A DNA stretch of 6,205 nt, taken from assembly GCA_937967755.1 (NCBI GenBank), contig CALBTA010000281.1, positions 1 to 6,205 on the forward strand. The letters are read 5' to 3'. Shown here in pieces: positions 1 through 5,121 of this stretch. The notes under the pieces are model-generated. The model saw only the letters and a list, made by a program, of their open reading frames with translations. It did not search any database and was not told where the DNA came from. Position 1 is the stretch's first letter. Each line of letters begins with the position of its first letter. Origin of the DNA: an uncultured Planctomycetaceae bacterium. Lineage in GTDB: Bacteria > Planctomycetota > Planctomycetia > Pirellulales > Pirellulaceae. The position numbers were made by a program, and so were the translations under genes.

Positions 1-25
1 TAGAACGGATTGGCAATCCGATCTA
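1..25. repeat. 25-bp near-perfect palindrome beyond the 3' end of the HEAT-repeat gene
   Basis: The first 25 bases form an inverted repeat around a single central G at position 13. Arms 1-4 and 22-25 pair, position 5 against 21 is the only mismatch (A/A), and 6-12 pair with 14-20 (CGGATTG/CAATCCG). It lies 37 bp past the stop of the leftward gene, so in that transcript it would fold just after the coding region and could act as an RNA stabiliser or weak terminator; no T-tract is visible. The pattern resembles short palindromes dispersed in planctomycete genomes, which is recollection, not a search. The element may extend left of the window. Confidence 0.55.
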
Positions 26-62
26 CAGAGCAACGTTCTCCGTTTTCTCTGTTCCCTCCTGT

Positions 63-1181
63 TCAATCGTTATTAGCTAACACAGCCGCGCCGACGCTGT
101 CACAGACGCGCAACTGGAACGCCCAGCTTTGGGCCCAGGGTTGGTCTTGGTCGTTCTGGCAAATTTTCACCAGGAACGTATTGGTCCCTTTCCTCAACTG
201 CCCGGTCGAGATGTATTGATCCAACGCGGGGCCGCCGTCGGAATGGTAGACTTCGCGCTGGTCGATCAGCCTGCCGTTGAGCCAAACTTTGCCGGCGTTC
301 TTGCTCTTCCACCGCAATTGAACCGGGCGGGCCTCGGCGGCGTCGAACGTGGCGGCGGCGTAGGCGATTGCCGACTTGTGCTTGCCGAGCGCGGCGTTCA
401 GATCGATCTTGCCGTAATTGTCGTCCGAACTAGCCTCTTGCCACTTCACCTCCCCCTCGTCGTGGCTGCCTTGGTACGACGCGGTCAAATCCACCGCTTC
501 GCCTTCAGGCCCGCGCGGCTTGTCAAAACCGGCTTCGTCCGCGTTATCGAACGGGCCAATGATGTGCCAGTTCATGATGAAACCATAGTGCCGGGCGATG
601 TCGACTTCTTGGCCGAGATCCTTCAGCGCCTTCGAGATGGCTTTCACCTGATCGTCGTCAACGGCGGCGTCAAAAGCGGCCTGATAGACTTCGATCGATT
701 GAGGCTTGATTTCAATCCGCTCCGCCTGATTGATCTTCGCGGCCACGGCGTCGCGGCGGATTTCCACACTCGGGTCGTGCAGCATCGAATCGAGCATCGC
801 GCTGCCCACATCGGGGTGCGCTTCGCTAAGCAGTTCGAAGGCAAACCGCCGTGCGCGGGGATCGTTGCTAGTATCTTTCACGAACGCGGCGATGGCCGAC
901 GCGGGCAGTTTGGTGCCGTCTCGCTGCACGATGCTGTCCACCGCGCTGCGAATGTAATTGGCCGCCAGCGGGTTATCGCTGTCGATGGCCGCCAGCAGCG
1001 TCGGAATATCCGCCGCGCTGGCCGCCGCCAATTCCTTCCAAGCGGAAGCCGCTTCGGCATTGCCCTTGCCTTGCGGGCCAACCGCCGCGACTTTGGCGAG
1101 CGCCGAATCGAGTTCAGCGGCGCGAAGGTTCATCGCTGACAGCACCGCGACTGCTAGCAAAACGGAAGTGCGAATCGGCAT
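63..1181 (-). CDS. Secreted HEAT-repeat protein with C-terminal jelly-roll-like (WHIIGPFDN-type) domain
   Basis: Protein of 372 aa. Residues 1-22 look like a Sec signal peptide (short basic start, hydrophobic LLAVAVLSAM, Ala-rich cleavage region near NLRAA), so export is expected. Residues about 25-195 are alpha-helical and Ala-rich, with HEAT-like segments such as DPRARRFAFELLSEA (108-122) and DPSVEIRRDAVAAKI (136-150). From about 200 to 360 there is a beta-rich domain starting NWHIIGPFDN and containing GKVWLNGRLI (297-306) and GTNTFLVKI (332-340). This resembles the galactose-binding/NPCBM-like domains that follow repeat regions in planctomycete surface proteins. I chose the ATG at 1181 because GGAG (1188-1191) sits 6 nt upstream; a TTG at 1196 in the same frame lacks such support. 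A TAAAAT -10-like hexamer at 1225-1230 (minus strand) could be the promoter, but no good -35 was found. Probable role is protein or glycan binding outside the cytoplasm; there is no catalytic motif and the exact function is unknown. Confidence 0.88.
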   Translation of the reverse strand: MPIRTSVLLAVAVLSAMNLRAAELDSALAKVAAVGPQGKGNAEAASAWKELAAASAADIPTLLAAIDSDNPLAANYIRSAVDSIVQRDGTKLPASAIAAFVKDTSNDPRARRFAFELLSEAHPDVGSAMLDSMLHDPSVEIRRDAVAAKINQAERIEIKPQSIEVYQAAFDAAVDDDQVKAISKALKDLGQEVDIARHYGFIMNWHIIGPFDNADEAGFDKPRGPEGEAVDLTASYQGSHDEGEVKWQEASSDDNYGKIDLNAALGKHKSAIAYAAATFDAAEARPVQLRWKSKNAGKVWLNGRLIDQREVYHSDGGPALDQYISTGQLRKGTNTFLVKICQNDQDQPWAQSWAFQLRVCDSVGAAVLANND

Positions 1182-1294
1182 CGAAGTCTCCGGCAAGGCG
1201 TGTTCTGCGAATCAATCAGCCGCCATTTTAGAGGACGCCAGCGCGCCGCGAAACCGTCTCTTGGCCGCGACGGGCAATCTCGGTACTCTCCGCC

Positions 1295-1316
1295 GTAGCG
1301 GGGGCTTCTAGCCACC
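1295..1316 (-). repeat. 22-bp GC-rich repeat, copy 1 (inverted)
   Basis: This copy reads GTAGCGGGGGCTTC then TAGCCACC on the plus strand. It is the reverse complement of the copies at 1353-1374 and 1389-1410 with one substitution (A in place of G in the GGCTGGAAGCC core). Together with copy 2 it forms an inverted repeat of 22-bp arms around a 36-bp loop, so a long stem is possible in RNA or single-stranded DNA. It lies in the gap between two divergent genes. Confidence 0.8.
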
Positions 1317-1352
1317 GTGAAACAAAAGTAGTTCAACCGCGTTGGACAACAG

Positions 1353-1374
1353 GGTGGCTGGAAGCCCCCGCTAC
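1353..1374 (+). repeat. 22-bp GC-rich repeat, copy 2
   Basis: It begins GGTGGCTGGAAGCCCC and ends CGCTAC, identical over 22 bp to copy 3 located 36 bp further on. Within the unit GGCT and AGCC can pair around GGA, giving a small internal hairpin. Such units resemble dispersed REP-like palindromes of planctomycete genomes (recollection). No transposase is nearby. Confidence 0.85.
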
Positions 1375-1388
1375 AAGATTCACAACAC

Positions 1389-1410
1389 GGTGGCTGGAAG
1401 CCCCCGCTAC
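1389..1410 (+). repeat. 22-bp GC-rich repeat, copy 3, abutting the next start codon
   Basis: Exact 22-bp duplicate of copy 2. Its last base is 4 bp before the ATG at 1415, so it occupies the position where a ribosome-binding site should be. The closest purine run, GGAAG, lies inside the repeat and is about 14 nt from the ATG, which is too far for a standard Shine-Dalgarno. See the finding on the start of the fusion gene. Confidence 0.85.
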
Positions 1411-1414
1411 GACT

Positions 1415-3250
1415 ATGCTCCTCGCCATTGGCCTGATCGGACTGTTCTACCTGATGGCCTACGACGGCCGGCCGATGGCAGAATACGGGCTGATCGTCGA
1501 TCGCAACTGGCGGCGGCACGCGCTGGCCGGCTTGGCAATCGGCGTCGTCTTCTACGCAGCGTATGTCGCGGCCGCGTGCGGCGTGGGAGTGTTTTCGATC
1601 ACCACCGATCAGGTCAGTCTTTCGCGCGGGGGAAAAGCGGCGCTGGGCATGTTTGCGGCAATGCCGTTGGCGGCGGTGCAGCAGATTATTTTCAGCGGCT
1701 ACCTGCCTAGCTCTATGCGCGATCGCTACAGCCGTTGGACATCGATCATCGTCCCGTCGTTGCTGTTCGGCGTTTGCGGAGGCATCGGTGTCAACGGCGG
1801 GCTGTTCTCGGCGCGCGGTAGCGGGCTGGCGATTGGAATGACGCTGATCGCCGTGGTGCTGTGTTCGTCGCGGCTGCTGATCGGCAATCTTTCGTTTCCC
1901 GCCGGTTTGCTGGCTGGGGCGATCATGGTGCGGCGGCTGACGGGCAAGTTGCATCTGCTCGACTACAACCCAACCAACGAATGGGCGCATTGGATCGCCC
2001 CCAACGGAGACCCGCGGCAAGGTCCGGCGATGTGGGCGTTGCTTTGCCTGCCGGTGATCGGTTTGGCGTTGGCGTTGCGTCGTTGGGGAGAACACCAGCC
2101 GGCCGAGGATCAGCAAACCGTCGACGCCAGTTTCAAACGGATCATGCCGTTTTCCAATCTGCTGGGGTTGGCCCCACTCGATGTTTGGTTGGCGAAATTG
2201 GCCCAGGCCCGATTTCGGGTTGGAATCGCCTATATTCCGCGGGCGGTCGTCAGCACGATTGGCTCGACATTGAACACGGTGTTGACGTTGCCCGAGCGGA
2301 CCATCGCCCCGCTGTTGATCAAGCACGAAGTTCCCGACCCGGTGTTTATCGTCGGAGTGCACCGCAGCGGCACGACGCATTTGCACAACCTGTTGGCGCT
2401 CGACCCGCGGTTCTGCACGCCGCGAAATTACCAGGTCTACAACCCGCACGGGTTTCTGACCGGGTGGTTGACGACGTTTGCACTAGGCCCTTTCATGACG
2501 GTGCGGCGACCGATGGATGCGGTGCAACTCACCGCGTTCAGCCCGCAAGAAGAAGAGTTCGCCATCGCCTGCATGACACGGTATTCGCCCTATTGGTTTG
2601 GGTGCTTCCCAAAACAGTTCGCCGCGCACGAGCGATTCATCTACCCGGAAAAAATGACCGATCGCGAGCGTTCGACCTGGTCCCGCCAGTTCGTGCTGTT
2701 CCTGCGCAAAGTCACGTTCTGGTCACGCAAAAACCCGCTGCTAAAAAGCCCTTACAACACGGCCCGCGTGGCGGCGTTGCGGAAGATGTTCCCGCGGGCG
2801 AAGTTCGTTCACATTGTGCGGCACCCTCATGCCACATACCGCTCGAACATGCATCTGGCCGAGCATGGTTGGGCGGTGTTTCAAGTGCAAAATACCGACG
2901 CGCAGAACGGCTTCGCCTCGAACTTCTTGAAAAACTATTACGAGCAGGAATCGGCCTACTACCGCGACACGGCCGAGCTTCCCGAAGCGGACACCGCCGA
3001 GCTACGTTTCGAAGATTTAGAAGCCGACCCGATCGGCCAGGTGCGGCGGATCTATGCGGAATTGCGACTAGAGTTCACGGCCGAGTTTGAGCGGAGGCTG
3101 AACAAGTACCTGGCATCGATTGCCGGCTACCGCAAGAATAAGTTCCGGTCGCTGCCCGTCGAACAGCAACGCAAGATTGACAAAGTGATGGGCCAATTTG
3201 CCTCGCGTTGGGGATATGACGAAGGCCCGGCGGCTCGCGATGCGGCGTAG
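1415..3250 (+). CDS. Membrane-anchored sulfotransferase fused to an inactive-looking CPBP (CAAX-protease/Abi) domain
   Basis: Protein of 611 aa. Residues 1-225 hold about six hydrophobic segments (near 1-17, 36-56, 74-92, 108-128, 138-172, 205-221). The order resembles a CPBP glutamic-protease-like fold, but the EExxxR signature appears as QQIIFS (89-94, before GYL), the FxxxH motif as FGVCG (118-122), and the third-helix His is apparently Leu166 in FPAGLLAGA. Residues about 235-605 are a sulfotransferase of the Sulfotransfer_3 kind. The 5'-phosphosulfate loop is FIVGVHRSGTTHL (311-323), and the 3'-phosphate motif is VRHPHATYRS with Arg469 and Ser477; LRFEDLEADP (530-539) is typical of the family. 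Expected chemistry is transfer of sulfate from PAPS to an unknown acceptor at the inner face of the membrane. The start is uncertain: no Shine-Dalgarno, repeats abut the ATG, and the frame is open back to 1232, so the N-terminus may be truncated. It ends 2 bp before a hairpin repeat. The sulfotransferase call is firm; the CPBP call rests on motif alignment by eye. Confidence 0.9.
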   Translation: MLLAIGLIGLFYLMAYDGRPMAEYGLIVDRNWRRHALAGLAIGVVFYAAYVAAACGVGVFSITTDQVSLSRGGKAALGMFAAMPLAAVQQIIFSGYLPSSMRDRYSRWTSIIVPSLLFGVCGGIGVNGGLFSARGSGLAIGMTLIAVVLCSSRLLIGNLSFPAGLLAGAIMVRRLTGKLHLLDYNPTNEWAHWIAPNGDPRQGPAMWALLCLPVIGLALALRRWGEHQPAEDQQTVDASFKRIMPFSNLLGLAPLDVWLAKLAQARFRVGIAYIPRAVVSTIGSTLNTVLTLPERTIAPLLIKHEVPDPVFIVGVHRSGTTHLHNLLALDPRFCTPRNYQVYNPHGFLTGWLTTFALGPFMTVRRPMDAVQLTAFSPQEEEFAIACMTRYSPYWFGCFPKQFAAHERFIYPEKMTDRERSTWSRQFVLFLRKVTFWSRKNPLLKSPYNTARVAALRKMFPRAKFVHIVRHPHATYRSNMHLAEHGWAVFQVQNTDAQNGFASNFLKNYYEQESAYYRDTAELPEADTAELRFEDLEADPIGQVRRIYAELRLEFTAEFERRLNKYLASIAGYRKNKFRSLPVEQQRKIDKVMGQFASRWGYDEGPAARDAA

Positions 3251-3252
3251 GC

Positions 3253-3280
3253 GTGGAACGAGTCTGGAGACTTGTTCCAC
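3253..3280. repeat. 28-bp hairpin repeat immediately after the sulfotransferase stop
   Basis: An imperfect palindrome starting GTGGAACGAGTCT and ending AGACTTGTTCCAC. In RNA it gives about 12 base pairs including one G-U, closed by a tetraloop-sized turn. It starts 2 bp after the TAG of the sulfotransferase gene. It is the same repeat family as 4079-4145. It could protect the 3' end of the mRNA or terminate weakly; no T-run follows, so a classical intrinsic terminator is not supported. Confidence 0.8.
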
Positions 3281-3289
3281 GTAGGCGAT

Positions 3290-3318
3290 TTGCCCTGTGC
3301 CCGCCCGCTTCTTAGAAT
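3290..3318 (+). promoter_or_regulatory. Possible sigma70-type promoter for the small gene/retropepsin pair
   Basis: TTGCCC (3290-3295) and TAGAAT (3313-3318) are separated by 17 bp and match the -35/-10 consensus at 4 and 5 of 6 positions. Transcription would then start near 3325, which is next to the ATG at 3326: either a leaderless start, or a start further in, such as the TTG at 3371. Found by eye in GC-rich DNA; chance matches are common and planctomycete promoters may differ. Confidence 0.25.
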
Positions 3319-3652
3319 GCGATTGATGATTCGCCAAACACCCACATCCGAAGTTGTCCCCCACCCTCCGTTGACGATCACGGAAGTCACCGTCCCGGTG
3401 GAGTTGTCCCAGGCCCTCGCGAAGCGTGAATAGTTCGAGCGTAACGCGCGGTGGTTCGATACTTGTGCCGAAAAGTACTACGACGAAAATCGCGGAAAGC
3501 ACATCTGCATCGCAGGGCAAGAAGTGTTCGCGGCCGACAGCGTCGAGGAAGCGGTTCGCCAGGCGCGTACCGCCCACCCCGAAGACAAGGGGGTGTTCTT
3601 TCTATTCGTCCCTAAAAAACCAATGACGCGCATTTATGCTAGTTCCAGGTAG
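3317..3652 (+). pseudogene. Small DUF5678-like gene interrupted by an in-frame amber codon
   Basis: Reading from the ATG at 3317, 38 codons end at a TAG at 3431-3433 (context AKRE-stop-FERNARWFD). The same frame then stays open for 72 codons to a TAG at 3650-3652. Residues on both sides fit one compact protein of about 110 aa: ITEVTVPVELSQALAKRE, then FERNARWFDTCAEKYYDEN, then GKHICIAGQEVFAADSVEEA (GKHICIAGQEVF being the recognisable core), then ending RIYASSR. I recall similar small proteins, DUF5678-like, encoded just before retropepsin-like genes; the domain name is from memory. A single C-to-T change (CAG to TAG, giving E-Q-F-E-R) explains the break. No in-frame restart codon lies close after the stop. 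Its end overlaps the next gene by 17 bp. Start alternatives are 3326 ATG and 3371 TTG. A sequencing error or read-through could also account for it. Function unknown. Confidence 0.72.
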
Positions 3653-4067
3653 GTGGTTTCTCTGTGCCGATTTGGTATCGCGGCCAATCGTCGAATTGAA
3701 TGTCGCCACCGCTGGGGACGACTGGCTTGCTGCTAAATTCTTGCTGGATTCGGGGGCGGATCGAACTGTTTTCAGCAACGAGCTTCGTTGCCAACTAGGA
3801 ATCGCTTCGGCGGAAAACCATGAACTCGGTGGAGTAGGGGGACACACGAGAGCGGAATTGTTGAGGACAAAATTGCGCCTCAATTGCGACGATGGAACCG
3901 TGGTGACAATCAACGGCGAGTTCGCCGCGTTCACGCAAGACGAAGCCCTCGACATGAGCGTACTGGGGCGGGATGTCATGAACTTGTTCGCCGTCATCGT
4001 TGATCGGCCGGGCGATGCGGTTTGCCTGCTGGGCCAGCGGCATCGTTATCGCGTTGAGGCGGTCTAA
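3636..4067 (+). CDS. Retropepsin-like aspartic protease
   Basis: Protein of 143 aa with one retropepsin-type fold unit. The catalytic motif is FLLDSGADRTVFS, with Asp38 in D-S-G-A. A flap-like segment is ELGGVGGHTRAE (63-74), and a hydrophobic-Gly motif SVLGRDVM (108-115) matches the second psi-loop of the family. With only one DSGA per chain it should work as a homodimer, as HIV protease and bacterial single-domain homologues do. No signal peptide or membrane segment is evident, so it is probably cytoplasmic. The ATG at 3636 lies inside the end of the preceding broken gene (17-bp overlap, different frame) and no Shine-Dalgarno is visible, suggesting translational coupling; the upstream amber codon may therefore lower its expression. 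A start further in (TTG 3672) is possible, which would remove only the first 12 residues. Substrate unknown. Confidence 0.82.
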   Translation: MLVPGRWFLCADLVSRPIVELNVATAGDDWLAAKFLLDSGADRTVFSNELRCQLGIASAENHELGGVGGHTRAELLRTKLRLNCDDGTVVTINGEFAAFTQDEALDMSVLGRDVMNLFAVIVDRPGDAVCLLGQRHRYRVEAV

Positions 4068-4078
4068 CGTTGTTAGCC

Positions 4079-4145
4079 GTGGAACAAGTCTCCAGACTTG
4101 TTCGAGTCGAATTTAACTTACGAACAAGTCTGGAGACTTGTCCAC
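4079..4145. repeat. Large hairpin made of two inverted copies of the GTGGAACAAGTCT repeat
   Basis: Arms 4084-4104 and 4121-4141 are exact reverse complements over 21 bp around a 16-bp loop. With a single-base bulge the pairing extends to 4079 and 4145. Each arm is itself a near-palindrome (AACAAGTCTCCAGACTTGTT), so a cruciform or two small hairpins are also possible. It starts 12 bp after the stop of the retropepsin gene and ends 5 bp before the stop of the convergent ubiquitin-fold gene, so it nearly fills the gap between two converging transcripts. A bidirectional transcription barrier is a reasonable inference; no T-tract is present. Confidence 0.85.
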
Positions 4146-4150
4146 ATGCG

Positions 4151-4411
4151 TCACCCGCCGGCGACGGGGGCGACTAGCGTTAGCTCTTGGCCATCGCTCA
4201 GTTCCACATCTTCATGCGAAAAAACGGAACCGACGTGCTGTCCGCCGAGGGCGATCAGGCAACTGGCTGGCAGCGGCGCGTCATCGGGCAGTAGTTCGCC
4301 GATATGGTTCAAAGCGTCCGACAATTTCGCGCCATCGGCCAGTTCGATCTCGGGCGGCAACTGAGAAGCGGCGTGATAGGAACGCCCGGTCAGCGTGACG
4401 CGAATTTTCAT
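4151..4411 (-). CDS. MoaD/ThiS-type ubiquitin-fold sulfur-carrier protein with C-terminal Gly-Gly
   Basis: Protein of 86 aa, the usual size for MoaD/ThiS. It has the beta-grasp pattern: first strand MKIRVTLTG, then acidic IELADGAKLSDALNHIGELL (helix about 29-41), middle strand ALGGQHVGS, DVELSDGQELTLV, and terminal APVAGG. The C-terminal Gly-Gly is the residue pair that an E1-like enzyme adenylates and that becomes a thiocarboxylate or forms a conjugate. The ATG overlaps the stop of the E1-like gene as ATGA, and GGGGA (4419-4423) lies 7 nt upstream, inside that gene. Co-translation with the enzyme is therefore very likely. The C-terminus looks more like MoaD than ThiS. No molybdopterin, thiamine or cysteine genes are in the window, so the pathway is open. 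It could serve cofactor synthesis, tRNA thiolation or protein conjugation. Confidence 0.87.
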   Translation of the reverse strand: MKIRVTLTGRSYHAASQLPPEIELADGAKLSDALNHIGELLPDDAPLPASCLIALGGQHVGSVFSHEDVELSDGQELTLVAPVAGG

Positions 4412-5121
4412 GGAGGCGTCCCCAAGTCAAGAATATTACTGCGGGCGTGGAAGCCGTCGTACACTAGCATTTTGCCGATCAGCGGTGTGCCAGCGCCCGA
4501 AAGAATTTTGATTGCCTCTAGCGCCGCCAATGCACCCGTGGCGCAACTGATCGCCCCGACGACCGGAAAGAATTCCTCAAACGGCGGCGCTTGCGGGTAA
4601 AGTTGGTCGAGGCTGATCGTTTCGCCCGGCTTCAACACAATCAACGTACCGGTCATTCCCCATTGGGCGGCGTCGATCAGCGGAATGCCGGCGGCGAACG
4701 CCGCCCGGCCCAGCCGTAGGCGTTCCTCGAAAGTCGGCGGGCAGGAAACGATCAGATCGCAGCGGCGGGCTAGTTCGTCCGCCTCGTCATCATCTGGTTC
4801 GTGGGCCATCGCTTCAACTTCGATGAACCGGTTCATCGTTCGCAAGTATTCGGCAAAATGTTCCGCCCTCGGCTGTCCCAAAACCGCTTCGCTGCCGAGC
4901 ACTTGCCGATTCAAGTCGGGTGAAATCATCTCGCCCCCGTGAGCGATGATGATCTTGCCGACGCCAGCCATCGCCAGCATCTGAGCCGCCGGACCACCCA
5001 TTCCGCCCACGCGGGTGACTAACACCGTTGACGATTTCAGCTTCGCCTGCTGCGGTTCGGTCAACACGCCATTACCAATCTGGCGGTCGTAGCGTTCGAG
5101 TTCTTCGGGAGTCAGCGACAT
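4408..5121 (-). CDS. ThiF/MoeB/HesA-family E1-like adenylyltransferase, atypical active site
   Basis: Protein of 237 aa from the ATG at 5121. The start MSLTPEELERYDRQI matches the usual N-terminus of MoeB/ThiF proteins. The nucleotide-binding Gly loop is VGGMGGPAA (38-46), followed by a beta-alpha-beta region and SPDLNRQVLG (67-76), with the Arg-Gln of the family. The C-terminal GALAALEAIKILSG (196-209) is also typical. Departures: the family's DFD/DGD after the second strand reads AHGGE (60-64), and DCTDN, whose second Asp is needed for adenylation in E. coli MoeB (Asp130), reads SCPPT (126-130). Only three cysteines (121, 127, 193) and no CxxC pairs exist, so the MoeB zinc site and a rhodanese domain are absent. 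These traits may mark a distinct subfamily. Expected role is ATP-dependent activation of the Gly-Gly protein encoded next. No strong Shine-Dalgarno is seen; the ATG at 5154 is an alternative start, and the open frame back to 5445 is probably non-coding. Confidence 0.88.
   Translation of the reverse strand: MSLTPEELERYDRQIGNGVLTEPQQAKLKSSTVLVTRVGGMGGPAAQMLAMAGVGKIIIAHGGEMISPDLNRQVLGSEAVLGQPRAEHFAEYLRTMNRFIEVEAMAHEPDDDEADELARRCDLIVSCPPTFEERLRLGRAAFAAGIPLIDAAQWGMTGTLIVLKPGETISLDQLYPQAPPFEEFFPVVGAISCATGALAALEAIKILSGAGTPLIGKMLVYDGFHARSNILDLGTPP

Noticed and set aside
129..1139. Long open frame of 336 codons on the plus strand opposite the HEAT-repeat gene
   Set aside because: It is exactly antisense to a gene with signal peptide, ribosome-binding site and recognisable domains; its translation is Arg/Val-rich with no motif. 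Such mirror frames are expected in GC-rich coding DNA.
1295..1410. CRISPR array
   Set aside because: Only three units, one inverted, with unequal spacers of 36 and 14 bp and no cas genes; the pattern fits dispersed palindromic repeats.
1154..2449. 431-codon minus-strand open frame across the repeats and the fusion gene
   Set aside because: The translation is low-complexity (Arg, Gln, His rich), includes the repeats as SGGFQPP, and overlaps a well-supported sulfotransferase gene.
1861..3090. 409-codon plus-strand open frame inside the sulfotransferase gene
   Set aside because: It lies in another frame of the same gene, is Arg/Ala/Pro-rich and has no family resemblance; the PAPS motifs are in the 1415-3250 frame.
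3253..3280. Classical intrinsic terminator after the sulfotransferase gene
   Set aside because: The hairpin is good but is followed by GTAGGCGATTTG rather than a T-run, so it is listed as a repeat with possible 3'-end function only.
3068..3577. 169-codon minus-strand open frame over the end of the sulfotransferase gene and the broken small gene
   Set aside because: It runs through a hairpin repeat and is antisense to recognised coding sequence in both halves; no motif was seen.
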